NCBI GenBank assembly: GCA_022822365.1
Contig: JAJEBV010000035.1
Location: 136,082 to 200,081, forward strand
DNA: 64,000 nt
Direction: 5' to 3'
Source: Thermoanaerobaculia bacterium
GTDB taxonomy: Bacteria > Acidobacteriota > Thermoanaerobaculia > Multivoradales > Multivoraceae
The notes beneath the pieces are model-generated. The model was not told the origin of the DNA. It worked only from the letters and a program-made list of their open reading frames with translations, and did not search any database. Below, one piece after another: positions 52,093-60,530 of the stretch (position 1 is its first letter; every line of letters starts with the position of its first letter). Both the position numbers and the translations under genes were made by a program.

Positions 52093-52575
52093 ATGCACTG
52101 CTACCCGGTCTACTTTCGTGCTGGTGGGCCAGTCGTTACCGACACCTTCGGTGCGATCACGTACATCAGCGGACGGATGCTGATCCAGATAGGAGAAGAC
52201 GAACAGACCGAGATTTGGACGGCCAACCCTGCTGGCGTGTACGTCGAAGCCCCTAGTCTCGAGGATGCTGTGACGGCTGCGGTTGACGAGCTCGGGCGCG
52301 GCTTGTCAGTTCTCGCCCAAGACGCAGGCAGCTACGCCGAGTTCGAGGTGCGCTCCAAGCGCCTTGTGGGGCGTCAACTCGCCAGTCTCGAGAAGCGATG
52401 GGCCGATGCCTGCTCGACGGCAGCGAAGCTGCCCGATCGAGCCGAGTTCGTGCGGTTGACCGAGACTCCCGACGTCGAGATCGCGAGCCGTCTCGTCTGC
52501 GAACGTTCGCCGCTTCGTCCTGGGTCGCCCCAAATGACTCTCGGCGACCTGCAGGTTGAACGGCAGGCAGTATGA
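52093..52575 (+). CDS. Unknown protein, first of a two-gene unit
   Basis: 160 residues from ATG 52093, with AGGAGT 6 nt upstream. The N-terminal half is strand-rich (CYPVYFRAGGPVVTDTFGAI, ISGRMLIQIGEDEQTEIW). The middle is helical (LEDAVTAAVDELGRGLSVLA; GRQLASLEKRWADACSTAA). No signal peptide or membrane segment. It overlaps the next gene by 4 nt (ATGA), so the two are coupled. I recognise neither family. The location, between an IS1 relic and a restriction system, suggests accessory DNA. Confidence 0.6.
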   Translation: MHCYPVYFRAGGPVVTDTFGAITYISGRMLIQIGEDEQTEIWTANPAGVYVEAPSLEDAVTAAVDELGRGLSVLAQDAGSYAEFEVRSKRLVGRQLASLEKRWADACSTAAKLPDRAEFVRLTETPDVEIASRLVCERSPLRPGSPQMTLGDLQVERQAV

Positions 52576-52820
52576 ACCCCACCGTTGGGTCGGATGAGGT
52601 CCAGGCCATGCTCCGTGCCTGCGCTCCGGATGTGATCGTCAGTTGCCACGAGAGCGGGGCCATCGCTCGACGAAACGGTCTAGAGTTCCCCTTTCTGTCT
52701 CCGTGCGAGGAGGGTCACCCGATCCGGGTCCCGCTAGGGACGGTCGAACTCTTGATCGAGGCGCTAGAGATCAACAGGGAGTGTGCTGGCGGGGAGCTGC
52801 CGATACTCGACCCGAACTAA
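52572..52820 (+). CDS. Unknown small protein, second of a two-gene unit
   Basis: 82 residues: DEVQAMLRACAPDVIVSCHE, then RRNGLEFPFLSPCEEGHPIR and VPLGTVELLIEALEINRECA. Cytoplasmic, acidic at both ends. Translationally coupled to the preceding gene by a 4-nt overlap. The two-gene layout could be a toxin-antitoxin or immunity-type pair, but nothing in the sequence proves that. Confidence 0.55.
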   Translation: MNPTVGSDEVQAMLRACAPDVIVSCHESGAIARRNGLEFPFLSPCEEGHPIRVPLGTVELLIEALEINRECAGGELPILDPN

Positions 52821-52994
52821 GAACCCGACCCCTCTACTTCGACGCCGTGCTGAACCGGGAAGCGCGCCGCCGCGAGATCTCAAAACCTAGCGCACTACTT
52901 CAGTTCGCCCACGCCACCCGATCGGGTATGATGACCGGCCGCTCGGAGCCCTCGTCGCGGCAGGCCTTCCGAGCCCAACCGTAGCGAGACCACA

Positions 52995-53237
52995 ATGAAG
53001 AGCGATATGCACCCCGAACTCCACCCGGTCGTGTTCATCGACCCGTCGGCGAACGCGGAGTTCATCTCCCAGTCGACGATGACCAGCGACAAGACCCGGG
53101 ACATCGACGGCGTCGAGCACTACGAGATCCGGCTCGAGATCTCGTCCGCGTCCCACCCCTTCTACACGGGGCGCCAGCACTTCGTCGATAGCGCCGGCCA
53201 GATCGAGAAGTTCCAGCGCAGGTACGGGCGCAAGTAG
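52995..53237 (+). CDS. rpmE2: 50S ribosomal protein L31 type B
   Basis: 80 residues: [20 protein letters not shown], then TMTSDKT and [20 protein letters not shown], ending [11 protein letters not shown]. This is the type B L31, which lacks the zinc-binding CxxC pair of type A and is usually the zinc-independent replacement form. It sits alone in an otherwise accessory region. The leader 52933-52994 can fold around CTCGGA...TCCGAG, and a TATGAT at 52927-52932 could be the -10 box. Confidence 0.95.
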   Translation: MKSDMHPELHPVVFIDPSANAEFISQSTMTSDKTRDIDGVEHYEIRLEISSASHPFYTGRQHFVDSAGQIEKFQRRYGRK

Positions 53238-53249
53238 CGTCCGTCCGAC

Positions 53250-53285
53250 CCTGGAGTTCCAGGCGATCCTGCCCGCGGCGGCAGG
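53250..53285 (+). terminator. Inverted repeats downstream of rpmE2
   Basis: CCTGGA-GT-TCCAGG (53250-53263) is followed by CCTGCC-CGCGGC-GGCAGG (53268-53285). Two adjacent hairpins just after the L31 stop are suitable for transcription termination, although no long T-run follows. Confidence 0.4.
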
Positions 53286-53532
53286 AGGTTTCGCTGCGTT
53301 CGCAAGGGGGCACTTGGCCTGTTGGCTGCCGCTGAGGACGGCAGAGAACAGGACCACCAACGGTTCCGGGCCCCTTCGCCGGTTACACTCGCATCAGCGG
53401 CTAGTAACGGCGCCGAGTCCGAGCGCCAGACTTGGAGGGGCCCTCCGACTAGACAGGCTTATGCAGTCAGACGTACATACTCCTGAGGCTCCGACACGCT
53501 CCTGCTCCAATCGCCCACCGGAGTCGCCCAAG

Positions 53533-55011
53533 ATGTACGCGCCGCTGCAGACTCCCTACGCCCAGAAGATCGAGCGCCTTCGCAACGGCGATCGCCCCCG
53601 AGTCCTTGATCTCTTCGCCGGTTGCGGCGGGCTCTCTCTGGGCCTTCAAGCAGCAGGATTCGACATCACCGCCGCAGTCGAGAACGACGCTGACGCCGCT
53701 CGCTCCCACGGAACCAACTTCCACAAGGCAGCGCCGGAGCATGTCTTGGCCCGCGACGTGCTCACGTCCCCAGATGCCTTCGCGCAGGAACTGGGCCTGG
53801 GACCGGCCGCCCACGCATTCGACGTGATCGTCGGAGGCCCGCCCTGCCAAGCCTTCGCCCGGGTGGGGCGCCCCAAGCTTCGGGAGGTACACGAGCACCC
53901 ACAGGCATTTCTCCATGACCCGCGCGCCCGACTGTTCCTCGAGTGGCTGCGCTACGTGGAGGCCTGCCAGCCCTTGGCCGTCCTGATGGAGAACGTCCCA
54001 GACGTTCTGAATCATGGAGGCCACAACGTCGCGGAGGAGACCTGCGCCTTTCTCCAAGAACGGGGCTACGCCTGCGCCTACACACTCCTGAACGCGTCGC
54101 TCTATGGCGTGCCGCAGATGCGGGAGCGGATGTTCCTCATCGGCTACCGGCGCGAACTGGCCCAGAACGTCCGCTTCCCGCAGCCCACACACTGGACCCG
54201 GTTGCCCCGCGGATACGAGGGCTCACGGGCTGTCGCACTGAAGTCGGTCCGCAAACCGAACGCGCGCCAACAACAGCTCCCGACCGTAGCCGGTTTCTAC
54301 GTCGATCCGCCGACGCCAAACGACGACTTGCCGCCCGCCGTAACAGTCAGAGACGCGATCCACGACCTGCCCGTCATCGATGCCCGAGAGGAGCTTCGCG
54401 CGGGCCGCCTTCGGCGCGGCGCCCGCCGTTTCGATACTCACCAGCCGTACAGCTCGTCACGACCGGTTTCGGCGTACGCACAGCGCATGAAGGCGTGGCC
54501 AGGGTTCGAAGCGCCAGCGCAACTCGCGGACCACGTAATCCGCTATCTGCCCCGCGACTTCGACCTGTTCGCACGGATGAACCACGGCGACCAGTACCCG
54601 GAGGCGTACCGCCACGCCTCCGACATGTTCGAGGAGCGACTGGCGGAGATGAGGGCGGCCGGGAAACCCGTTGCTCCCGGTTCGACGGAGTACGACCGGC
54701 TACGCCGGTCCCTCGTCCCTCCTTACGACCCCGGCAAGTTCCCGAACAAGTGGCGGAAGATGTGTCCCGACGAGCCGGCACGGACGCTCATGGCTCACCT
54801 CGGAAAGGACGGCTACAGCCACATCCACTACGACAGCGCCCAAGCCCGAACGGTATCAGTCCGCGAAGCCGCCCGCCTCCAGTCGTTCCCTGACGGCTTC
54901 CGGTTCTGCGGAACGATGAACCCGGCTTTCCGACAGATCGGGAACGCCGTGCCTCCCCTGCTCGCCAAGGCCCTTGGCGAAGAGATGCGCGAGGCCCTCA
55001 CGTCGACTTGA
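53533..55011 (+). CDS. DNA (cytosine-5)-methyltransferase (Dcm-type)
   Basis: 492 residues from ATG 53533; an ATG at 53461 (24 codons earlier) is the main alternative. C5-methyltransferase motifs in order: I RVLDLFAGCGGLSLGLQAAG, IV VIVGGPPCQAFARVG (catalytic Cys), VI VLMENVPDVLNH, VIII QMRERMFLIGYR, then a variable recognition region, IX EPARTLMAHLG and X RQIGNAVPPLLAKAL. The host DNA is probably methylated on cytosine at the recognition site of the enzyme encoded next. The stop overlaps the next start (TGATG), so the pair is coupled, and a vsr gene follows. Confidence 0.95.
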   Translation: MYAPLQTPYAQKIERLRNGDRPRVLDLFAGCGGLSLGLQAAGFDITAAVENDADAARSHGTNFHKAAPEHVLARDVLTSPDAFAQELGLGPAAHAFDVIVGGPPCQAFARVGRPKLREVHEHPQAFLHDPRARLFLEWLRYVEACQPLAVLMENVPDVLNHGGHNVAEETCAFLQERGYACAYTLLNASLYGVPQMRERMFLIGYRRELAQNVRFPQPTHWTRLPRGYEGSRAVALKSVRKPNARQQQLPTVAGFYVDPPTPNDDLPPAVTVRDAIHDLPVIDAREELRAGRLRRGARRFDTHQPYSSSRPVSAYAQRMKAWPGFEAPAQLADHVIRYLPRDFDLFARMNHGDQYPEAYRHASDMFEERLAEMRAAGKPVAPGSTEYDRLRRSLVPPYDPGKFPNKWRKMCPDEPARTLMAHLGKDGYSHIHYDSAQARTVSVREAARLQSFPDGFRFCGTMNPAFRQIGNAVPPLLAKALGEEMREALTST

Positions 55012-56129
55012 TGTCCGAGAAGCTCGCTCTCAAGCGACTGACTGCCTCCGACCTGACCTTCTTCGAGTGGCACTTCAAGAATCGCAACGCCGGTAACCAG
55101 AAGGCGATCAACCTGAACGCCGACGTCTTCGCCGGGCGGCTCTACCCGGCCGTTGAAGCCGTCGCCCGCCAAAGCCAGAACAAGCTTGGCGTCGACCTGT
55201 GGATCGGCGGACCGGGGGCAGCGTCGCCACACAACTACCAGCGCAAGATCATCAAGGGGGCGGCGTACAAGAACTGGCGCTTGGACGGCGAAGTCGTCTA
55301 CAACCCCGAAACCGATCCTGAGCGATTCAATGGGCTCCGGCCGGGAGACCTGGCCCTCCTCGGCTTCGATGGCGACCTGGTGCCGAACACGATGCACTTG
55401 GTCCTCGTCGCCAAGTCAGCACCGGAAGACAGCGAGCTCTTCACCCGGCTCGACGAACTGCTGGCGGACCGGCGTATGGCCGAGCTGCAGAGCAACTCCC
55501 TGCGGGAGCTCTGCGAAGCACTCTCCCTGCCGCGGCCACATCCGGCGTGGCTGCTCCTTGCCGAGGAGGACCTCACGGAAGCCGCTCTCGGTCAAGCCCC
55601 TGCCATCGCTCGGCTGCTCACTCGGCCCCGGCCGCGAAGAGTGTCCCTTGAAGACCTCCAAACGGCGAGGCGGACGGCCGAGGAACTCGGCCGGCTTGGC
55701 GAGAGCCTCGTGGACGTTCATCTTGAGCAACGCCGAGCAGCGGGAGAGATCGCCGAGTACGAGTGGACCGCCGAGATCAACGCGATCTCACCGTACGATT
55801 TCCGGCTTCGGCGTGATCGCACCTGGGAGAAGCTGGAGGTCAAGACGACGGCAGCGGGCTTCGACCGCGAGTACCACGTACCCCTAAGCGAACTCCGGGA
55901 GGCCGTCTACGCACCGGAAACCTACAGAATCGCCCGTGTGTACGACGCCACTTCCAGTTCCGCCAAGATGAGGATCTCCGAGGACTTCCGGCCATTCGCC
56001 CATTCCATCCTCGGCGCGTTCTCCGACCTTCCAGGCGGTGTCACACCAGACGGCGTGAGTATCGTCCCGGATGACCAGATGTTTGGCGAGGAGATCGTTC
56101 TCCTTGGGCCGTCCGACAGCGAGGACTGA
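55011..56129 (+). CDS. Restriction endonuclease with a DUF3883-like PD-(D/E)XK domain
   Basis: 372 residues encoded in a 1-nt overlap with the Dcm gene. The N-terminal ~200 residues are unfamiliar (FFEWHFKNRNAGNQKAINLN; LWIGGPGAASPHNYQRKII). The C-terminal ~150 match DUF3883: LGRLGESLVDVHLEQRRAAG, SPYDFRLRRD and TWEKLEVKTTAAGF (catalytic D and ExK), then SELREAVYAPETYRIARVYD. DUF3883 enzymes are nuclease domains in restriction and defence systems. The most economical reading is the cutting partner of the methyltransferase; specificity unknown. Confidence 0.78.
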   Translation: MSEKLALKRLTASDLTFFEWHFKNRNAGNQKAINLNADVFAGRLYPAVEAVARQSQNKLGVDLWIGGPGAASPHNYQRKIIKGAAYKNWRLDGEVVYNPETDPERFNGLRPGDLALLGFDGDLVPNTMHLVLVAKSAPEDSELFTRLDELLADRRMAELQSNSLRELCEALSLPRPHPAWLLLAEEDLTEAALGQAPAIARLLTRPRPRRVSLEDLQTARRTAEELGRLGESLVDVHLEQRRAAGEIAEYEWTAEINAISPYDFRLRRDRTWEKLEVKTTAAGFDREYHVPLSELREAVYAPETYRIARVYDATSSSAKMRISEDFRPFAHSILGAFSDLPGGVTPDGVSIVPDDQMFGEEIVLLGPSDSED

Positions 56130-56165
56130 TCCCCCGACAACCCGGGATACGTCGCCAAGCCAGGC

Positions 56166-56585
56166 TCAGAGCATCCGCGGAGGACCGAGGAAGGCCACGA
56201 GACGATCCAGGAGCGAGTCGTCAGTCTCGATCTCACACTGCCAAGCAACGAACACGCGCCACCCCTCGTCAGCCAATGCCTCGCGAACCCTCTTGTCCCG
56301 CTCGACGTTCGCCGCGAACTTCTCCTCCCAGAAGTCTCGGCGGGACTTCGGCGTGTAGGTCTTCCGGCAACCGTGACGGTGCCAGAAGCAGCCGTGGACG
56401 AACACCGCGGCGCGCCGACGCGTGAACACGACGTCCGGCGTGCCGGGAAGGCCACGCACATGGGTGCGGAAGCGGTAGCCCTTCGCGTGTAGAGATCGCC
56501 GAAGGGCCAACTCCGGCTTCGTGTTCGAGCCGCGAATGCGGCTCATCATCGCGCTCCGCTGCTGCCGCGACACGATGTCCGTCAT
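56166..56585 (-). CDS. vsr: Very short patch repair endonuclease Vsr
   Basis: 139 residues from ATG 56585 (MTDIVSRQQRSAMMSRIRGS). Vsr nicks beside T:G mismatches that arise when 5-methylcytosine deaminates. The catalytic Asp is in RGLPGTPDVVFTRRRAAVFVH, the zinc/nucleic-acid site in GCFWHRHGCRKTYTPKS, and YRFRTHVRG and FWEEKFAANVERDKR match the family. It converges on the DUF3883 gene (36-nt gap). Its presence with Dcm is expected, since C5-methylation makes such mismatches. Confidence 0.94.
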   Translation of the reverse strand: MTDIVSRQQRSAMMSRIRGSNTKPELALRRSLHAKGYRFRTHVRGLPGTPDVVFTRRRAAVFVHGCFWHRHGCRKTYTPKSRRDFWEEKFAANVERDKRVREALADEGWRVFVAWQCEIETDDSLLDRLVAFLGPPRML

Positions 56586-56703
56586 ACGCGCTACCCGTCC
56601 GCGAGCGCCCACATAGCGGGAAGTGTTACACAGCACCCCAAGCCCTCAGTCCGTCATCCTCTCAAACTGGACACACGACGACCGAACGGGACAGGATCGA
56701 GCG

Positions 56704-57036
56704 ATGGCAAACCATGAACTTCTCGCAGCAGCGAAGACGTGGATGGACACCATGAACTGGGAAACCCGCCACGACAACGTCGGCAGACTTCAAGCGAGAC
56801 GCACACCAAGCGACGAATGGCGCTTCGTCTCGCCTCACACCGTGACCAAGGTGAGAGGCGCTCACTACTTCGGATGGACGGACGGAGTCATCCACGTCTG
56901 CCAGAAGGACGAGCAGTACGACATGGTTCAGGAGCTACAGCGTAGGAGCGCCGGACGGTCCTTCGCCGGCGTCCCCATCCTGTGGGTGGAAGGCGACTTC
57001 GTCGTAGAGGCTTGGCACGTTGAACCGCCCACCTGA
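56704..57036 (+). CDS. Unknown small protein
   Basis: 110 residues from ATG 56704 (MANHELLAAAKTWMDTMNWE). A helical start is followed by a strand-rich part: RRTPSDEWRFVSPHTVTKVR, HYFGWTDGVIHVCQKDEQYD, then ILWVEGDFVVEAWHVEPP. No signal peptide. No family recognised. It sits between the restriction system and the next unknown gene, so a defence or regulatory role is only guesswork. The following gap (57037-57315) has a short frame ending VADGRGLVGIDDQELPL that looks like a gene remnant, and nothing else. Confidence 0.55.
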   Translation: MANHELLAAAKTWMDTMNWETRHDNVGRLQARRTPSDEWRFVSPHTVTKVRGAHYFGWTDGVIHVCQKDEQYDMVQELQRRSAGRSFAGVPILWVEGDFVVEAWHVEPPT

Positions 57037-57315
57037 TGCCCGACCTAGTGCCGGCACCATGAACGAGCGCTTACTCTCGCTACCGAACGAGAACCTGGAC
57101 CACTGAGGCTGCTCAAGACGAACACCGACCGCCTCATTCGGGGCGGGAGTGGGACGATCCACTCCTCGAAGATCCGGTCAAGCTTGTCGCCGACGGCAGA
57201 GGACTCGTCGGAATCGACGATCAGGAGCTTCCGCTATGAACGGTAACACTCTCCGTACCTGGAGCAACTTCCCATGAAGGACGTGCCCACTGAACGACAT
57301 CCTCGGAATCCCGCC

Positions 57316-58008
57316 ATGCTTTTCTTCTTTGTCAAATTCACCGCCAAGGAGCGCTACGCCCGGGACTTTCTGAGCGGCCGACTCTACGCTAACACGGTCC
57401 GGTACTTTCGCGAACTGGAAAGCGAAGGACAAGGGGACAAGTACGAGGGACTCGTTGGCTGGTTTCAACCAAGCCGAGGACAACTTACTATCGACGGACG
57501 TGACCTTACGCCCGACCTCGCCGGTCCGATCGGCCTCAGCCGAAACGACATACTGTCACATCATCTCTTCTGTCTATACTGTGGCCACACAGCCGGCATA
57601 TCTCCCGACGCGAGTGACGAGGAAGTGAAGGCGCGGATGCAACTGTCAGTCCGGCCAGACGAGTTCGGCGAGTATGCCGTCTTGGTGCGCAATGTCAAGA
57701 AGTTCATTGATCGCGTCCGAGAGGCGCTGGACAAGGAGGGGTACAAGTGGAGGAGCGGCTTGGTCGGGTACTACGACCCCAACACGTTCCATGGGCCGTT
57801 CACAAACCAGGACGCTGTGTTCAGAAAACAGCTCAAGCACGGCCACCAGAGAGAGTACCGGTTCGCCATAGACACCGGAAACACAGGCGATTCGCCGCTG
57901 GTCGTCGAAGTCGGGGACTTATCGGACATCGCCGAGATGTACCGGTTCCCGCGATTGGACGATGTCATGAGCACAATCGAAGTGCATAGTCGCCGATCTG
58001 GCGAGTAG
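57316..58008 (+). CDS. Unknown cytoplasmic protein of the NTVRYFRELE type
   Basis: 230 residues from ATG 57316 (MLFFFVKFTAKERYARDFLS); 14 codons more are possible upstream. Conserved-looking blocks: GRLYANTVRYFRELESEGQG, KYEGLVGWFQPSRG, ILSHHLFCLYCGHTAGISP, FGEYAVLVRNVKKFIDRVRE and FHGPFTNQDAVFRKQLKHGH, then REYRFAIDTGN. I have seen similar patterns in proteins scattered through bacterial accessory islands, with no assigned function. It lies 141 nt downstream of where the ubiquitin-like operon ends on the other strand (convergent). Confidence 0.65.
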   Translation: MLFFFVKFTAKERYARDFLSGRLYANTVRYFRELESEGQGDKYEGLVGWFQPSRGQLTIDGRDLTPDLAGPIGLSRNDILSHHLFCLYCGHTAGISPDASDEEVKARMQLSVRPDEFGEYAVLVRNVKKFIDRVREALDKEGYKWRSGLVGYYDPNTFHGPFTNQDAVFRKQLKHGHQREYRFAIDTGNTGDSPLVVEVGDLSDIAEMYRFPRLDDVMSTIEVHSRRSGE

Positions 58009-58148
58009 GTGGCCGTCTGGACCGACGACGCGCACACCCGGGTGCCTCTGGAGGACCTCGCCTGTGCATGCTGGTCCTTTTACATTCGGCCGAAGCCACG
58101 CCCTTCCTTGTGCGGTAAGTCGCGCCGTTCGTCCGAGGAAGCGTACCG

Positions 58149-59072
58149 CTACTCGTCGCGGTGCAGGTGCTTCCGCACGTCGAATCTGGGATCGCCGGTC
58201 TCGTCAGAGGGATGATGTCGGCATGGCTGATCCTTGAGAGTCTTCATTCGCTGACTGCGCGACAGCGTCCCTCTGTTACCGTCGTACTCGAGGTACACGA
58301 AAGACGGCGGATGCGGATACCACGGCGTCAAGAGCTGAGTGACCAAGCCTGTAGCAGCAGAGGCGAGGACTCCATTCGGCCATACGACCTGCGGCTGCCC
58401 GCCAGCCGCACCGTACCGGTTGGCCTCCTCCTTGAGCCGTTCGTCGGTCACCAATCCGCAGCACCGTAGGCATGGCCCGCCTGGGCTCGACAGGATGACT
58501 TGGCCGCTGACGAGGAACCCTGCCCTCCCAGGAAGAGAATGTACGTCCATACCGAGGTCGATATAGGGAATCAGATACCGACGCGCGAAGCGTTCGAGCT
58601 CGTCTCTTTCACGAAACGAGTCCAGGGCACCGACGATTACGTCCGCAGACTTCAGCGCTTCAGTGGCCTTCTGCCACTTCTGGCGAACAGCGACGATCCG
58701 CGCCCGCGGGTTCAGGCCTCGAACTACCCTCGTCCCGATACCGACCTTCGCGGGTTCGATGTCGATGTAGTCGAGGGTACCTCCCGCAAGCCGATTCAGG
58801 TACTGCACGAGCCTCCTGAGAACGACGAATCTAGCGGGTTTACAGTAGACATCTGCCAGTGTGCCTCCGACAAGGCGATTCGTGTTTGTCTCATCAATGT
58901 CGTCTGGATCTACGAGGACGTAGCCCCCGATGCCCACGTGTGCAGCCTGCTGCACCACATGCGAACCTCCGCCCCCTAGACCCACGATGCCGAGGGTCGC
59001 AGTTCTCAGTAGAGTTGGGCTCTCAAGCCCGAGGAAACTCTGGCGCTCGAGCCGGTTCACGCAGTGCTCCAT
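58149..59072 (-). CDS. E1-like (ThiF-family) activating enzyme of a bacterial ubiquitin-like system
   Basis: 307 residues from ATG 59072, which overlaps the JAB gene by 16 nt. The adenylation site is ATLGIVGLGGGGSHVVQQAA (nucleotide loop), YVLVDPDDIDETNTNRLVGG (Asp and the Arg finger), SADVIVGALDSFRERDELER and YIDLGMDVH. A CxxC (CLRCC) is the only obvious zinc pair. E1 enzymes adenylate the C-terminal glycine of a ubiquitin-like protein and take it as a thioester. Last gene of the four-gene operon UBL-E2-JAB-E1. Confidence 0.87.
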   Translation of the reverse strand: MEHCVNRLERQSFLGLESPTLLRTATLGIVGLGGGGSHVVQQAAHVGIGGYVLVDPDDIDETNTNRLVGGTLADVYCKPARFVVLRRLVQYLNRLAGGTLDYIDIEPAKVGIGTRVVRGLNPRARIVAVRQKWQKATEALKSADVIVGALDSFRERDELERFARRYLIPYIDLGMDVHSLPGRAGFLVSGQVILSSPGGPCLRCCGLVTDERLKEEANRYGAAGGQPQVVWPNGVLASAATGLVTQLLTPWYPHPPSFVYLEYDGNRGTLSRSQRMKTLKDQPCRHHPSDETGDPRFDVRKHLHRDE

Positions 59073-59560
59073 TTCCGGAGGGGCACGCCCACCGAAACGA
59101 ACGACGACATAGACACCCCAGCTTCCGAACGGCTGAGCCAGACCAAGCCGTGGGCTGCAGTGTCGCTGAGAACGACAGCTCCGTGTGCACACTCGGGAGC
59201 CACCTTGAAGAAGTCTGGAACGAACTTGGCGCTTTCACGCAGGTCGATCCCACTGAACCTGGGGATGCCGCTGCCGGCATGGGAGTGGACGTGGAACATT
59301 GCCGCCCCCTCCTGTAGAGCCCACTGCAACGCGTGGCGAATGGCATCGGGGCCCATCATGGCTCCGACTGTTGGATCCTTGAGGTACTCGTCGTCTGCCA
59401 CAGGTCGATACTCACGGGCGAGCACCAGGAGACCCGTACCCCAGGTCGACAGGCCCGCCGCAATGAACCCGACGCGCTCATGTGCAAAGGCGTGAGGTCG
59501 AACCAGATCGGCCCGGATGGCGGCGAGCAAGTCGGCCGTGATCTTGAAACAGATCTTCAC
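59057..59560 (-). CDS. JAB/MPN metalloprotease (deubiquitinase-like)
   Basis: 167 residues from a GTG at 59560 that overlaps the E2 stop (GTGA). The JAMM zinc site is present: Glu28 in FAHERVGFIAAGL and HVHSHAGSGIPRFSGIDLRE (HxH about 92-94, then Ser103 and Asp106). The spacing between HSH and Ser is eight rather than seven residues. In ubiquitin-like operons this protease trims the precursor tail of the UBL and/or removes it from targets. Here the UBL ends GGSS, so removal of two residues would expose the glycine pair. Confidence 0.87.
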   Translation of the reverse strand: MKICFKITADLLAAIRADLVRPHAFAHERVGFIAAGLSTWGTGLLVLAREYRPVADDEYLKDPTVGAMMGPDAIRHALQWALQEGAAMFHVHSHAGSGIPRFSGIDLRESAKFVPDFFKVAPECAHGAVVLSDTAAHGLVWLSRSEAGVSMSSFVSVGVPLRKWSTA

Positions 59561-59889
59561 GCGACAGCTCTCAGATGTGCACGGAGCATTTCCGGCCACC
59601 GCGTGCTCTCGGGAATGTGGTTCCACGACGGGGCCCACCAGTTCTGGTCTACGACGCGGTGTTGGGCCCAGTTGCTGCCACGGCAGGAGATCTTCCGTTC
59701 GAAGAACAGTCGCGTCGCGTAACCGGAGTGAGCGAACGGTACAAGCAGGAGATCCATGGTGACCTTCTGGCCCGCAGCCGTAAAGCCGAACGCCGGCAAC
59801 AGCACGACAGCTCTCCCACCCTCACGCAAAAGGCGGGCACTCTCGTGCATCGCCCTGAGACGTGCGAACTCCTCGGCCGGTTCGCTCAC
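59557..59889 (-). CDS. E2-like conjugating enzyme (prokaryotic E2 family E type)
   Basis: 110 residues from a GTG at 59889, coupled to the UBL gene by a 4-nt overlap. The start is helical (EEFARLRAMHESARLLREGG), then strands AVVLLPAFGF and KVTMDLLLVPFAHSGYATRL, then FFERKISCRGSNWAQHRVVD and NWWAPSWNHIPE, with WPEMLRAHLRAVA at the end. This matches the compact E2 fold of bacterial ubiquitin-like operons. Cys69 (ISCRG) is the only cysteine, hence the candidate thioester residue. The assignment rests on operon position as well as sequence. Confidence 0.75.
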   Translation of the reverse strand: MSEPAEEFARLRAMHESARLLREGGRAVVLLPAFGFTAAGQKVTMDLLLVPFAHSGYATRLFFERKISCRGSNWAQHRVVDQNWWAPSWNHIPESTRWPEMLRAHLRAVA

Positions 59890-60530
59890 GATGAACCTCC
59901 GGCAGGAACATGGCTGTAGAACTTCATGCCGTCACGGACCTCGGTCGTTTGGCCCTGCTCCAGCGGCTTGAGTTGGCCATCTTCCAGGACGTCGAGCACG
60001 TAGCCTGGTTCGACGCCCAGAACATCGGCTAGATCTTCCGTCTTGTAGTTGCCGCCTCGGATCTTCTTCTCCACATCATCGTTCAGGTACACGGTCACGA
60101 GTTCGACGACGTGGAGATGCTCGGTGCCGGCATCTCCGAGCTTCAGGATGCCGTCGGCTGGCAGTGGCACCGTGTCGCCCTCGCGTTCCAGTACCAAAGT
60201 CCCATCGGGATCCACAACCGCTACGGCTCGGAGTTCCCGCTGCGAGATCTCGGCCGCCCCCCACTCGTAGCCTCGATCATTGACCGTAAACCGAAAGATC
60301 CGGTCGCTCTTGAAGGCGCGAAACACGTTGCGCGGGCTTCGACTGAGGTCGACCGGCTCGTCCAAGCCCACGGAGCGCGTTCCCGGGAACAGGAGTTGAA
60401 TCAGGACGTGGTCTTCGACGGGCCGGAACCCCGTTGCAGCCAGAATCTTCCTGCCGTCCAGCACACGCCCGGCGACCGACGACTCGACATCGTTCACCTT
60501 GATCACGAATTCTCCGTCGTGGTGGTCCAT
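59886..60530 (-). CDS. Triple ubiquitin-like (multiubiquitin) protein
   Basis: 214 residues from ATG 60530. Three beta-grasp repeats are visible: about 8-76 (VIKVNDVESSVAGRVLDGRK), 77-142 (RFTVNDRGYEWGAAEISQRE) and 144-212 (VTVYLNDDVEKKIRGGNYKT). Each begins with a strand ending in a VND/LND turn and then a helix. The C-terminus is HVPAGGSS, so Gly211-Gly212 could be the conjugation point after two residues are removed. Proteins like this (multiubiquitin domain) are the conjugated modifier of bacterial ubiquitin-like operons. First gene of the minus-strand operon, divergent from the XRE gene. Confidence 0.86.
   Translation of the reverse strand: MDHHDGEFVIKVNDVESSVAGRVLDGRKILAATGFRPVEDHVLIQLLFPGTRSVGLDEPVDLSRSPRNVFRAFKSDRIFRFTVNDRGYEWGAAEISQRELRAVAVVDPDGTLVLEREGDTVPLPADGILKLGDAGTEHLHVVELVTVYLNDDVEKKIRGGNYKTEDLADVLGVEPGYVLDVLEDGQLKPLEQGQTTEVRDGMKFYSHVPAGGSS

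Noticed and set aside
57037-57240. Short frame ending WDDPLLEDPVKLVADGRGLVGIDDQELPL region
   Set aside because: No start codon with a ribosome-binding site and no recognisable family; kept only as a remark in the neighbouring entry.
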